Part shown: piece by piece, positions 26,045 to 34,964 of the stretch
How positions within the stretch are numbered: the first letter of the stretch is position 1
How the letters are laid out: each line of letters opens with the position of its first letter
Origin: Archaeoglobi archaeon JdFR-42
GTDB taxonomy: Archaea; Halobacteriota; Archaeoglobi; Archaeoglobales; JdFR-42
Reading direction: 5' to 3'
DNA length: 64,000 nucleotides
NCBI GenBank assembly: GCA_002010305.1
Contig: MTND01000022.1
Coordinates: forward strand, 4,747 to 68,746
The notes under the pieces: model-generated
What the model saw: the letters and a program-made list of their open reading frames with translations, nothing else
Databases searched by the model: none
What the model was told of the DNA's origin: nothing
Made by a program: the position numbers and the translations under genes

Positions 26045-26162
26045 TAAAGAAGAAGTAAAAAGATTCTTTGGATTTCTTTTCTATTCTTCTCACCTCCTTC
26101 GATCTATAATTTTCCTACTAATATTTATTTTATAAATAGAAATGAACCTTGAGGATATCTCT

Positions 26163-26280
26163 ATGAAAAGTTGAATGTAGTTACGAGATTTTAGAGAAAA
26201 AGTCTTTAGATGTTCGTTCTCTGGCAGAGTTATTGAAAGCGAATGTGGAAGGTTATATAGCAAAAGTCCGAGAAGAATAA
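26163..26280 (+). pseudogene. Possible small gene with a one-base frameshift near its start
   Basis: A coding-like frame reads YEILEKKSLDVRSLAELL and ends GYIAKVREE before TAA at 26278-26280. The only nearby ATG (26163) is in a different frame, and removing one A from the AAAA run right after it would give a clean 38-residue protein. It may be a decayed gene or may carry a sequencing error. The rest of 26045-26392 is AT-rich and shows nothing else. Confidence 0.28.
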
Positions 26281-26392
26281 CCCCATCATAGAAGGAGATG
26301 CAGGTTCAGGAAGATTAAGATTGATAAATAGCGAAAATGAGAATAAACAATAGTAAATAAAGTCAAATCAATAGTAAATAAGAGAAAAATAT

Positions 26393-26929
26393 TTGAACAA
26401 TATATTATCCATTTCATGGAAAAAATTAAATTCTAAAACCGACATACCGTTTCGGTCAAAGGGGGGTGATTTTGCGGCAAAAATCAATGAAGAGGTATTA
26501 ATCGGTCTGATTAAAAGAGGTTACGAAATCGAAGAGAACGACAGCCAGATTGTTTTTAAGCTATTTATCGCAGAAGAGGACATTGAAAGAAGAAAGATCC
26601 TCTATGAGGTTATCAGAGACTCGGAATATCATAAATCCCTCCTCGCTGGCTGGATCAGAGCGTTAAAAGGTGAAGTACCTCCAGTGACTCAGATAAAGGA
26701 TTACAAATTTGAAGAGATGTTCATCGACCAGAAACTGGACGCTCTTAGAAGGGTCGAGGGTATGGCTTTGGATTTTTATCGATATCTCCTTGGGGATCTG
26801 AAGAGGGCAGATCTTGAGAAGTTTATGGAGAAAGATAAAGCTGATCAGCTATTATCTGCTATTGAGGAGTTGATCCAAGAGGAGAAGAGACATGTACAAG
26901 TAGTTGAAAAGCTCAGGGAAGTCCGTTAA
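26393..26929 (+). CDS. Ferritin/rubrerythrin-like helical protein
   Basis: The 178-residue protein is mostly helical. It has SEYHKSLLAGWIRAL in the middle and an EEKRHVQVVEKL segment at the C-terminus that resembles the E-x-x-H motif of ferritin-like diiron proteins. The other expected glutamate ligands are less clear, and the N-terminus is unusual, so metal binding is not certain. The start is TTG and there is no strong ribosome-binding site. It stands alone. Confidence 0.5.
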   Translation: MNNILSISWKKLNSKTDIPFRSKGGDFAAKINEEVLIGLIKRGYEIEENDSQIVFKLFIAEEDIERRKILYEVIRDSEYHKSLLAGWIRALKGEVPPVTQIKDYKFEEMFIDQKLDALRRVEGMALDFYRYLLGDLKRADLEKFMEKDKADQLLSAIEELIQEEKRHVQVVEKLREVR

Positions 26930-27112
26930 AGCTTGAAAATGGTTTATACGTTCACATACGAATTTCTTTGAGTAAATACAAGGATAACACAACAACTTTC
27001 TGGAAAAAATAAAGAAATTATATTAGTAGTTTGCTATATAGAGGGGCTGGTACCGGCACCATTTTACACACTACTTCAAAAATTAAATGTTAATATAAAA
27101 TAAAACAGGGAC

Positions 27113-27559
27113 TCATTCAAGTTCTCTTAAAAACTTACCATTTTCAGCCCATACACCGACAAGACCAAACAATATTATTACAGGAACAAACAAAAGGTAA
27201 AAACAGAGATATTGAAAAAGACTCTCACTCCAGGCACCACTGGCTATGGTTCCATAGGTGAAGATGATCGCAGCATATATTGGGATTGTCAGAGTTACCG
27301 TACCTACTTACATACTCCATCTTGCCCGTCTAAAATAACCATATACGAAAACCAATGACAAGATTACGTTGATAAGATCAGCAGATGCCATACCGTTGAA
27401 AAAGGTTACTGCTTGTTCTGTCCATTTTTCGGGAAGGAGAGGTGGGAAAGATATTGCTCCAGCTAAATACAATGAGTTAAGGGTGAGATGACCCGTCTGA
27501 TATATCTCATACCAAATAACTAAAAATTTCCCCACGAAACTATATGGTTTTATCGTCAT
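27113..27559 (-). pseudogene. Membrane protein gene interrupted by an in-frame TAA
   Basis: The first part (27308-27559, 83 residues) starts MTIKPYSFVGKFLV and ends RRARWSM at a TAA. The same frame then continues without a break for 64 more codons (VTLTIPIYAAIIFTYG ... LFVPVIILFGLVGVWAE ... RELE) to a TGA at 27113. Together they make a protein of about 148 residues with four membrane helices, the stop falling in a loop. Two separate genes are unlikely because the second part has no start codon near its beginning. It is a nonsense mutation, a sequencing error or readthrough. I do not recognise the family. Confidence 0.6.
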
Positions 27560-27713
27560 TCACTCTCGATTCTGTCATGATATTTTTGCTTTTAAGGATA
27601 ATGGTTTAGAGAGGTTTTGAATTATAGATAAATAAAAAACAAGTTTGTATATAGGTGCATTACATTTCTTTCATCTCACTAGTTAGCAAACCCTCGAACC
27701 AACACTCCCTTCT

Positions 27714-28940
27714 CTATCTGTTCCAAACCCTCTCGGCCCTCTCCTTTTTCTCGTATCCCAGCAGTTTGTCCATCCAAACCCACAGACGATTCAAGGCGGG
27801 GATATGTTTTATACACCATCTCGCTAAATCGTGCAAAAACCCTTCAGGCTTGGTAAAAGGACAGTAAGCCACGCAGTTGGTGCAGCTGGCTCCATTGGCA
27901 ATCCAGAACCTCAAACACTTCTCCAGATCTGAGTACCACTTGTACACTCCAGGGTTGTTACATCTCGATTTACCCTCCCAGGAAGGCCCATCGAAGGGAA
28001 TCGAGCTAGAGGGACATTTTTCAGCACACACCTTGCACACTTGGCAGAACCTCTTTATTCCCAGCTCCACAGGTCTATCGGGTTTTAAAGGCATATCAGT
28101 GAGCACTTTAGCAATTCTGATATTACTCCCGAATTCAGGAGTTATCAGCAATCCATGCCTTCCAAACTCCCCTAGGCCAGCATCTATTGCAAGGGGAACA
28201 CTCAAGGCCGTATCGTTCATGCATGGAATGGCCACGTATCCCATGGCCCGGATGAATTCAGCCAGAGAGACGGCCGTGAACCCCATCTTGGCATATCCGA
28301 AGTTGGTTGCAGCTGTGGCCGGAAGATCAGGGGAGCATTTAATAAATCTATATTCGTGTTTAAAGAGCAGAACCACAGCCCTATTCACCTTTTCAGGAAT
28401 GACAAGCTTCTCATCATCTTCATAGGGCTCCTCCACATCCTCAAACACTATCCTCTTCCTTTTAGGTTCCCCTCCGTTCATCTCTCTCTCCGTCTCGCTG
28501 TACACCCATTTTCTATCCAGTTTGGCTATCCCTGCTTTATCGGCTCCATAGAACTCTGCAGCTCTCTTAACAATCCCTGACAGTTTTTCTGGAGAAAAAT
28601 ACTCCTCTCTTCTTCTGTACAGAAACTCAGGTACATGAACAGGATTCCAGCTCAGCAATCCAAGGTTCTCTCTCCCCTCTCCATAGGGGCCTACAACAGC
28701 GTTGAAGGTTCTTGCTCCAGCATACAGGGCGACATAAGCTCTAACCTCTTCATACCCCTCTCCGGATAAAGAAGATATCCTGCCCTTTTCCATGTTTTTG
28801 ATCATGTTCTTTAGGTATTCCTGAACCCATGGCCTCCCCATCTCCCTAGACACCAGATTGAATGCTATATCTGCAGAGCTGAACCGCTTGTATCTATCCT
28901 CGTCCACCATGTAGGGTCTCTCAAGCCATTCTTCGCTCAT
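27714..28940 (-). CDS. Reductive-dehalogenase-like corrinoid/Fe-S protein, cytoplasmic
   Basis: The 408-residue protein has the C-terminal double [4Fe-4S] arrangement of reductive dehalogenases and epoxyqueuosine-reductase relatives: CQVCKVCAEKCPSSSIPF near residue 300, and later CTNCVAYCPFTKPEGF. The middle has AEFIRAMGYVAIPCMNDTA and LGEFGRHGLLITPEFG, which match the corrinoid-binding core. No Tat signal peptide or membrane anchor subunit is present, so it should act in the cytoplasm. The substrate may not be a halide. Two palindromes lie upstream of its promoter. Confidence 0.82.
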   Translation of the reverse strand: MSEEWLERPYMVDEDRYKRFSSADIAFNLVSREMGRPWVQEYLKNMIKNMEKGRISSLSGEGYEEVRAYVALYAGARTFNAVVGPYGEGRENLGLLSWNPVHVPEFLYRRREEYFSPEKLSGIVKRAAEFYGADKAGIAKLDRKWVYSETEREMNGGEPKRKRIVFEDVEEPYEDDEKLVIPEKVNRAVVLLFKHEYRFIKCSPDLPATAATNFGYAKMGFTAVSLAEFIRAMGYVAIPCMNDTALSVPLAIDAGLGEFGRHGLLITPEFGSNIRIAKVLTDMPLKPDRPVELGIKRFCQVCKVCAEKCPSSSIPFDGPSWEGKSRCNNPGVYKWYSDLEKCLRFWIANGASCTNCVAYCPFTKPEGFLHDLARWCIKHIPALNRLWVWMDKLLGYEKKERAERVWNR

Positions 28941-28985
28941 TTCACCACCATGTATTGAGATGATTGATGAAGTGGTAAATAAATT

Positions 28986-29044
28986 TAGTGTATTTAAACA
29001 ATTTTGTAAAGTTATGCTTTACAATTTGTCAATGTAAGTTGACA
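28986..29044 (-). promoter_or_regulatory. Promoter of the reductive-dehalogenase-like gene with two tandem palindromes
   Basis: Just upstream of a TATA-like GTTTAAATAC (minus strand, about 28989-28998) lie two inverted repeats. One is TTGTAAAG-5 nt-CTTTACAA at 29003-29023. The other is TTGTCAA-6 nt-TTGACAA at 29025-29044. The gene starts at 28940, and the next gene upstream on this strand ends at 29083. This looks like a regulator binding region. Confidence 0.55.
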
Positions 29045-29082
29045 ATTTCGCCAATTTTAAGAAGTGTACCTTTTCCCAAGGA

Positions 29083-30807
29083 TCAGTGTATAATGATATG
29101 TATGTCATCTCTTTCTTCATAACTTTTTAGATATCTTATTAATTCTCTTATGGCCCGGTCATCTAGTCTGTTATTGTTTATCAGGATTCCATATCTCACT
29201 TCTCCGAGAGGTGTGCACTTCAAACCGAATTTTCTTGCAAAAGGTAGGAGAGCTGGAGATTTTGCCCTAATATGACTGAGATAGTGAGCCATCCGATAGT
29301 GATCTGTCACCTCAAATTCCCCCACCTCATCCTGCACTTCCATGCCAAGGGCTGTTTTCTTGTTCCAGCTTATTCTCCTGTCAGCATCGAGATTAACGAC
29401 TCCCCATGGGATAACGAGTTCTCCAGCTAGATGTTCCTTAGCTCTACGTTGTGCGATGTTTAAATCCGCAATAGAAAAATCCGCCGTATCTCTCAGGATG
29501 GCCATAATGCCCTGATCTGAAGTTTTGACGACTTTTTTAACAGCCATATCCATATCCAGTAGATATATAGGATCTTCCCCGATGTACAATAGATCAGCAA
29601 CCTCAGTACTGAGCATCTTCACTGTGCGCTCTTCTCCACGATTAATCACCTCCTCACCCTCGTTTATCTCTATATACCCGTTTGCTTCCGTTAAAGAAGT
29701 TATGGCCCCGCTCCCCTTATCTACTGGAAAAATAAGATCTCTAACTAGGAAAACGGGGTATAGTTGTCTCCTTCCTTCAGAAACAACCCTTCTCACAAGC
29801 TTACCTTTTAACTCAAGTCTACGGTACCTAGCGTTCATAGCCTTCAGGAGCATGGGAATGACAAATTCGTAGAAGGTTATGAGAGCAGAAGTGGGATATC
29901 CAGGAAGTCCAATAATGGGCTTCTTTTTGATTATCCCTGCCAGTATGGGTTTTCCAGGTTTTATTTGGACTCCATGAAACAGCAATTCACCCTCTTCCTC
30001 TACGATTTTATATAGATTGTCTCCTTTTCCAGCAGATGTAGCACCTGAAGTGATGAGAATGTCACAAGTATCAATACCTCTGAGAATTTGAGATTTTAAT
30101 GCGTGATACTCGTCCCCTACAATTCCTAGTAACTTGGGCGAAACACCTTCCTCAAGGAGAGATGTATAGATGGTAAATGAATTCACATCGTAAATTTTTC
30201 CCGGCTCGAGAGGAGAAGAGGGCTCTATTATTTCATCTCCAGTAGAAAGTATCCCCACATTCAGATCAAACACCTTGACGGATTCCATACCTATCGAAGA
30301 AAGAAGGCCAATTTTACGACTATCAAGCTTGGTCCCCTTCTCTATAACTAGTGAGCCTGAAGGAATATCGGATCCCGCCTGCATAATATTTTCTCCTTTT
30401 CGCCCAGCTCTTTTTATGTGAACAGTACCGGCTATTACCTCACAATACTCCACCATCACTACTGCATCGGCCCCTTCAGGCATGACAGAGCCAGTAGCTA
30501 TCTCCACAGCTTCACCCTTTGTAATTCTTCCGGGTGGATTTCCAGGTGTTATACTTCCAGTAACTGGAAGTTCAACAGGCGTATCCTCTCTCGCACCATG
30601 AGTATCTTCAGCCACTACAGCAAACCCATCCATAGAGGCTCGATTAAAAGGAGGAACATCCATTGGAGCCATCACATCCATAGCTGCATACCGATTCAAA
30701 GCTTGAAGGACAGGGATTTCAACAATTGCAGGCTTGAGTTTGGAAGCAAGGTCATTAAAGACATCTTTTGCTTCTTCTACTGTAAGTAAATGTTTGAATC
30801 TGGGCAT
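29083..30807 (-). CDS. moeA: Molybdopterin molybdenumtransferase MoeA with C-terminal PBP-like domain
   Basis: MoeA inserts molybdate (or tungstate) into adenylylated molybdopterin. The 574-residue protein starts MPRFKHLLTVEEAKDVF and has the MoeA blocks PMDVPPFNRASMDGFAV, TGDEIIEPSSPL, ITSGATSAGKGDN, GVQIKPGKP and GLPGYPTSAL. From about residue 400 an extra domain of about 170 residues follows (TSDQGIMAILRDTADFSIAD, GILINNNRLDDRAIREL), resembling the periplasmic-binding-like domain fused to some archaeal MoeA proteins. I took the ATG at 30807; longer readings would run into the divergent gene's control region. Confidence 0.88.
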   Translation of the reverse strand: MPRFKHLLTVEEAKDVFNDLASKLKPAIVEIPVLQALNRYAAMDVMAPMDVPPFNRASMDGFAVVAEDTHGAREDTPVELPVTGSITPGNPPGRITKGEAVEIATGSVMPEGADAVVMVEYCEVIAGTVHIKRAGRKGENIMQAGSDIPSGSLVIEKGTKLDSRKIGLLSSIGMESVKVFDLNVGILSTGDEIIEPSSPLEPGKIYDVNSFTIYTSLLEEGVSPKLLGIVGDEYHALKSQILRGIDTCDILITSGATSAGKGDNLYKIVEEEGELLFHGVQIKPGKPILAGIIKKKPIIGLPGYPTSALITFYEFVIPMLLKAMNARYRRLELKGKLVRRVVSEGRRQLYPVFLVRDLIFPVDKGSGAITSLTEANGYIEINEGEEVINRGEERTVKMLSTEVADLLYIGEDPIYLLDMDMAVKKVVKTSDQGIMAILRDTADFSIADLNIAQRRAKEHLAGELVIPWGVVNLDADRRISWNKKTALGMEVQDEVGEFEVTDHYRMAHYLSHIRAKSPALLPFARKFGLKCTPLGEVRYGILINNNRLDDRAIRELIRYLKSYEERDDIHIIIH

Positions 30808-30877
30808 ATATGTAATACTCCACCAAAGATTATATAAGGATTGAGATTTGGATTGAAAGAGATGTGGTGAGCCCGTT

Positions 30878-32329
30878 ATGGTCAGAGTAAGACTGTTTGC
30901 CAGCTTTAGAGAGGCAGCAGGGATGAAAGAAGTAGAAGTAAATGGCGAGGATGTTTTTTCCATCATCGATAATCTTATAACCAGATTCCCTTCCCTCAGA
31001 GACATGCTGCTGGATGAAAATGGAGAACTAAAAGATTATGTTAACATAATGGTGAATGGAGTTACCATCAAATCAGGAGAAAACAGGAAGTTATCTCCAG
31101 GAGACGAAGTGGCCATCTTCCCTCCGGTATCTGGGGGAGATATAATGAAAGAAGTTACACCTTTTTCAGAGGCACTTTCCAGATTTCTAGATCTTATTAA
31201 ATTCTCTGGCGTGGAAAGAGTTGATGTCATCAAGGCTCATGGCAGGATAGTTGCAGAAAATGTTATCTCTCCTATTGACGTACCCCACTACAACAGAGCT
31301 GCTATGGATGGATATGCCGTCATATCTACCTCGACCGTGGGAGCATCTACCAATAATCCAGTAATTCTGGAGCTATCAAACCGGGTTTCCTATGAAACCT
31401 GTGTATATGTGAATACCGGAGAGCCATTGCCCGAAGGGGCTGATGCCGTTATAAAAGTTGAGGACACCGACCAGGTTGGAAATATGGTGGAGATATACAA
31501 ACCCATGCGTGCGTGGGAAAATGTAGGAAAGAGAGGAGAAGACGTCTCAAAAGGGGATGTAGTTATAGATAGGGGAAAAAAGCTTAGGGCCAGCGAGATT
31601 GCCATGCTTAAGTCTCTTGGGATAAAAAAGCTCTCTGTCGCTAGAAAACCTTATGTGCTCGTGGTACCCACGGGTAATGAGTTAATCCAGAATGGAGAAC
31701 TGAAGCCAGGAATGGTGTATGAGTCTAATGGAGTAATGATAACTGCCTATCTGAGAGAATGGGGGGCTATGCCGGTACTACATGAAATCGTCCGAGATAT
31801 GCCTGGAAAACTGGAAGAAGTTTTTAAAGAAAATGCGGAAAAATTCGACCTGTTGGTTTTTACGGGGGGCACTTCAGCAGGAAAACGGGATCGCATTGCT
31901 GAAGTACTGGATGAAGTTGGGGAAGTGATATTCCGGGGAGTTGCTATCAGACCTGGGAAACCAACCATTGCGGGATATGTGAACAGTACTCCTGTTCTTT
32001 GCCTTCCGGGTTTTCCTGCAGCATGTGCGGTCTCTGCCTATGCATTTTTGAGACCTGCCATTATGAAAATGCTTGGTGTGACTGAAGATTGGACACGGGT
32101 GAGAGGTGTGCTTACTGAGAAAATACCCTCTAAAATAGGTTATAGAACCTATGCAAGGGTGTTTATGGATTTTGCAACTATGGAAGTTCGCCCACTCATG
32201 ACATCAGGAGCAAGCATACTGAGTTCCATGGTTAAGGCCAATGGGTTTGTGGTTATACCAGAAAGACTGGAAGGATACAAAAAGGGAGATATGGTTGAGG
32301 TTGAACTCTTCAAATCCGTTATTGATTAA
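30878..32329 (+). CDS. MoaD-MoeA fusion
   Basis: Residues 1-87 are a ubiquitin-like MoaD (MVRVRLFASFREAAG ... GDEVAIFPPVSGG), the sulfur carrier for molybdopterin synthase. The next residues are not a stop but a full MoeA (PIDVPHYNRAAMDGYAV, PTGNELIQNG, FTGGTSAGKRDR, GVAIRPGKP, CLPGFPAACAV). MoaD needs a free C-terminal Gly-Gly, so either the protein is cut after Gly87 or MoeA is also made from an internal ATG at 31145, which has GGGGGA just upstream. It is divergent from a second moeA; the two may differ in metal use, which is inference. Confidence 0.88.
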   Translation: MVRVRLFASFREAAGMKEVEVNGEDVFSIIDNLITRFPSLRDMLLDENGELKDYVNIMVNGVTIKSGENRKLSPGDEVAIFPPVSGGDIMKEVTPFSEALSRFLDLIKFSGVERVDVIKAHGRIVAENVISPIDVPHYNRAAMDGYAVISTSTVGASTNNPVILELSNRVSYETCVYVNTGEPLPEGADAVIKVEDTDQVGNMVEIYKPMRAWENVGKRGEDVSKGDVVIDRGKKLRASEIAMLKSLGIKKLSVARKPYVLVVPTGNELIQNGELKPGMVYESNGVMITAYLREWGAMPVLHEIVRDMPGKLEEVFKENAEKFDLLVFTGGTSAGKRDRIAEVLDEVGEVIFRGVAIRPGKPTIAGYVNSTPVLCLPGFPAACAVSAYAFLRPAIMKMLGVTEDWTRVRGVLTEKIPSKIGYRTYARVFMDFATMEVRPLMTSGASILSSMVKANGFVVIPERLEGYKKGDMVEVELFKSVID

Positions 32330-32378
32330 ATTTATCATGGAAAATTAGCTAAAATTGAAAATCCTTCAACACAAATAG

Positions 32379-32394
32379 CAAAATTTATAAATGG
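32379..32394 (+). promoter_or_regulatory. Likely promoter of the A-type ATP synthase operon
   Basis: CAAAATTTATAAATGG is a good TATA-type element about 50-60 bases before ahaH, in the only sizeable gap before the ten-gene operon. No other regulatory signal is seen. Confidence 0.4.
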
Positions 32395-32446
32395 ATTATA
32401 AACATCGACTAATCGAGCCATTAAGCGGACATTACTGGTGGGGTTT

Positions 32447-32773
32447 ATGGAGAAAACTGAAATTTTAGGGAAAATCAAGGAAGCTGAAGAGAGAGTTGAA
32501 CAGGAAATCAAGAATGCTATTGAGGAAAAGAATAGAAAGATTGCAGAGGCGAGAACCAAAGCAAAAGAAATTCTTGATGAAGCTTCAGCAAGAGCTGAAG
32601 AAATTAAATCTGAGATACTCTCAAAATCTATGAAAGAAATTGAAAAAGAGAAAGAGCAAATATTGAATATGGGAGAAAAAGAAATTGCAAAAGTTGCAGA
32701 AGAGGGGGAGAAGAAAATAGATGAAGCGGTTGAATTCCTTTATAAGGAGTTCATGAGGGAGATAAATGCTTAA
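32447..32773 (+). CDS. ahaH: A-type ATP synthase subunit H (peripheral stalk)
   Basis: The 108-residue protein is almost entirely charged coiled coil (EEKNRKIAEARTKAKEIL), as expected for subunit H, which pairs with E in the peripheral stalks. I chose the ATG at 32447 after GGTGGGG; a GTG three codons upstream is possible. Its stop overlaps the start of ahaI by eight bases. First gene of the operon. Confidence 0.85.
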   Translation: MEKTEILGKIKEAEERVEQEIKNAIEEKNRKIAEARTKAKEILDEASARAEEIKSEILSKSMKEIEKEKEQILNMGEKEIAKVAEEGEKKIDEAVEFLYKEFMREINA

Positions 32774-34679
32774 ACCAGTTGAGATGGTTAAAGTTTCAGT
32801 TGTTGGCCCAAAAAACCATTTTGAGCAGGTATCTGAAGTGCTGTATTCCGTTCATACACTGCATATTGAGGATTATACGGGTGACGACGAGTATTTTGAT
32901 ATTGGGGAACCGTTAAAGGACGCCTCTAAATTTGCACGATATCTGGTCTCTCTTAGAGCTACCCTTTCCTACATGAATGGGACAAAAGAGGATATAAGGA
33001 AATTTAAGGTAGATGAGATAGAAAAAATTGCAGAAGAAAAGGTTACAGAGCTGGAGAGTTTGATTACGGGGTATGTGGACGAGATCAGAAAATGTGATGA
33101 AGAGATAAAATCCTTAGAAGAAGAGAAAAGGTTAATTGAACCATTAATGCTACTCAATATTCCACCTTTTCTGCTTAGTGGGTATAAATCCCTTGAAGTT
33201 TTTGTAGGATTTGTTAGGAGTAATCCTGAAAAGATAATCGAAGAGATAACCAAGGACTTCATGCTTGTCATCGAACCCTTCGAGGGTAAATACGTGATGG
33301 CTCTGTTTGTGAAAAAAGGAATTGAACGAGATATTGGGAATGCCCTTCAAGAAGTTGGATTCACTGAGATAACCCCCCCTGCAATTGAGACCTCATATGA
33401 GGATAGGGTTAGAGAAATTGAAAGAGAGATTGAGAGTATCCGGAATCGCAGGATAAACCTCAAAGAAAAACTTGAAACTGTTGAAAATGAAAACCTAGAT
33501 CTAATTCTTGCCATGGAGGAACACTTCTCTATTGAACTGGAAAAAGATGAATTGCCCTTGAAAGCGGCCACTTCAAAGTATGCCTTTGTAATCTCGGGAT
33601 ATGTCCCTTCAGACAAATTTGAAGAGGTAAAGAGGGTTATTGAAGAAAAGACAGACGGTAAAGTAGTGATAGAAAAAATTAAAGATGAAAAGTGGAAACC
33701 ACCAACTGCTTTAAAGAATCCATCACCTATAAAACCCTTTGAAATGATTACTCATACTTTTGCAACTCCAAAATATACAGAATTCGACCCTACTCCCGTC
33801 ATCTGGATATTTTTCCCTCTGTTTTTTGGATTTATGCTTGGTGATATCGGCTATGGAGTTGCAATCCTCATATTATCGTCATATCTGAAAAAGAAATTCA
33901 AAACTGAAGGTTGGCAAAGCCTCCTCAATGTCATGCTGTACTGTGGAGCTTCGACAGTAATTTTCGGTGTAATCTATGGAGAAGTTATAGGATTTGAGTT
34001 ATTTGGTGAACATGGTATACTCTTCCCCTCCATTGAGCCAATAGCACCGAGACTTGAGCCAGAGGTTGCGGTAACTCTCTTGATAATATCTATAGTTCTG
34101 GGGCTTTTAAAGGTTTATCTGGGTTACATAATGGGTTTCATTCAGGTTTACAAACAGCATGGGTTCAAAGATGCAATGTTTGAAAAGGGTGGCTGGATAA
34201 CCCTCTTAACAGGGGGTATTCTGGCAATACTTTCAGGGATGCAGAGCATGGGGGTATGGAATGTACTCTCACCAGCCCTTCTCCAGCCCTTCCTTGGGAT
34301 TGGACTGGTTCTATTCCTTGCCGGGGTAATAATGATAATCAAAGGAGAAGGGGTGGTGTATATCATGGAAATCCCAACGTTATTGAGCAACATTATGTCA
34401 TACGCTCGATTGCTGGCGGTCGGTCTCTCATCGGTAGGAATTGCAGTGGCATTTAATAAAATTGGAGTGGATCTATTTATCAAAAAAGGTGGTTTTTTAA
34501 TTGTCATCGGGATCATCATTTTAGGCCTCGGGCATTTCATCAATCTACTGCTCGGGGTCATCGATCCCGGACTGCAATCTCTTCGATTGCACTATGTGGA
34601 GTTCTTCACCAAATTTTACGAAGGTGGAGGTATAAAATACCAGCCTTTTGGTAGAAAAAGAAAATATACGGAGGAGTGA
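32766..34679 (+). CDS. ahaI: A-type ATP synthase subunit I/a (ion channel)
   Basis: The 637-residue protein has a long soluble N-terminal arm with coiled coils (about 1-330) and a C-terminal membrane part with about eight helices. The helix with the essential arginine is MSYARLLAVGLSS. LGDIGYGVAILILSSYL and GFIQVYKQHGFKDAMFEKGG are typical of the family. It forms the ion path next to the c ring. The ahaK gene follows immediately. Confidence 0.94.
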   Translation: MLKPVEMVKVSVVGPKNHFEQVSEVLYSVHTLHIEDYTGDDEYFDIGEPLKDASKFARYLVSLRATLSYMNGTKEDIRKFKVDEIEKIAEEKVTELESLITGYVDEIRKCDEEIKSLEEEKRLIEPLMLLNIPPFLLSGYKSLEVFVGFVRSNPEKIIEEITKDFMLVIEPFEGKYVMALFVKKGIERDIGNALQEVGFTEITPPAIETSYEDRVREIEREIESIRNRRINLKEKLETVENENLDLILAMEEHFSIELEKDELPLKAATSKYAFVISGYVPSDKFEEVKRVIEEKTDGKVVIEKIKDEKWKPPTALKNPSPIKPFEMITHTFATPKYTEFDPTPVIWIFFPLFFGFMLGDIGYGVAILILSSYLKKKFKTEGWQSLLNVMLYCGASTVIFGVIYGEVIGFELFGEHGILFPSIEPIAPRLEPEVAVTLLIISIVLGLLKVYLGYIMGFIQVYKQHGFKDAMFEKGGWITLLTGGILAILSGMQSMGVWNVLSPALLQPFLGIGLVLFLAGVIMIIKGEGVVYIMEIPTLLSNIMSYARLLAVGLSSVGIAVAFNKIGVDLFIKKGGFLIVIGIIILGLGHFINLLLGVIDPGLQSLRLHYVEFFTKFYEGGGIKYQPFGRKRKYTEE

Positions 34680-34684
34680 GAAAA

Positions 34685-34915
34685 ATGGCGTTGGAAACAG
34701 GATTGATAGCTTTGGGAGCTGGTCTAGCTGTTGGGCTGGCTGGCATAGGCAGTGGTCTGGGTGAGCAGGCAATAGGAGCAGCAGCAGTAGGTGCTATGGC
34801 AGAAGACCCAGAATTCTTCGGAAAAGGTCTGTTGATGACCGTGATTCCAGAAACCATCGTGATCTTCGGTCTGGTCATTGCTTTCCTGCTGATGTTCATG
34901 TTCATGGGTGCCTGA
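34685..34915 (+). CDS. ahaK: A-type ATP synthase subunit K/c (membrane rotor)
   Basis: The 76-residue proteolipid has one hairpin: helix 1 (LIALGAGLAVGLAGIGSGLG), helix 2 with the ion-binding glutamate in IPETIVIFGLVIAFLL, and the polar loop AEDPEFFGKG. A single carboxylate per hairpin fits an energy-conserving synthase. Whether it uses Na+ or H+ cannot be settled by eye. The ATG at 34685 follows GGAGG. Base use is similar to its neighbours. Confidence 0.94.
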   Translation: MALETGLIALGAGLAVGLAGIGSGLGEQAIGAAAVGAMAEDPEFFGKGLLMTVIPETIVIFGLVIAFLLMFMFMGA

Positions 34916-34964
34916 GACCAGCCAGCCCATATTTATTTAATCGAATAGAAGAGAAGGGGATGCA

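Noticed and set aside
34685-34915. Deciding Na+ versus H+ coupling from the c subunit
   Set aside because: The glutamate is clear, but the other ligands cannot be placed reliably without an alignment.
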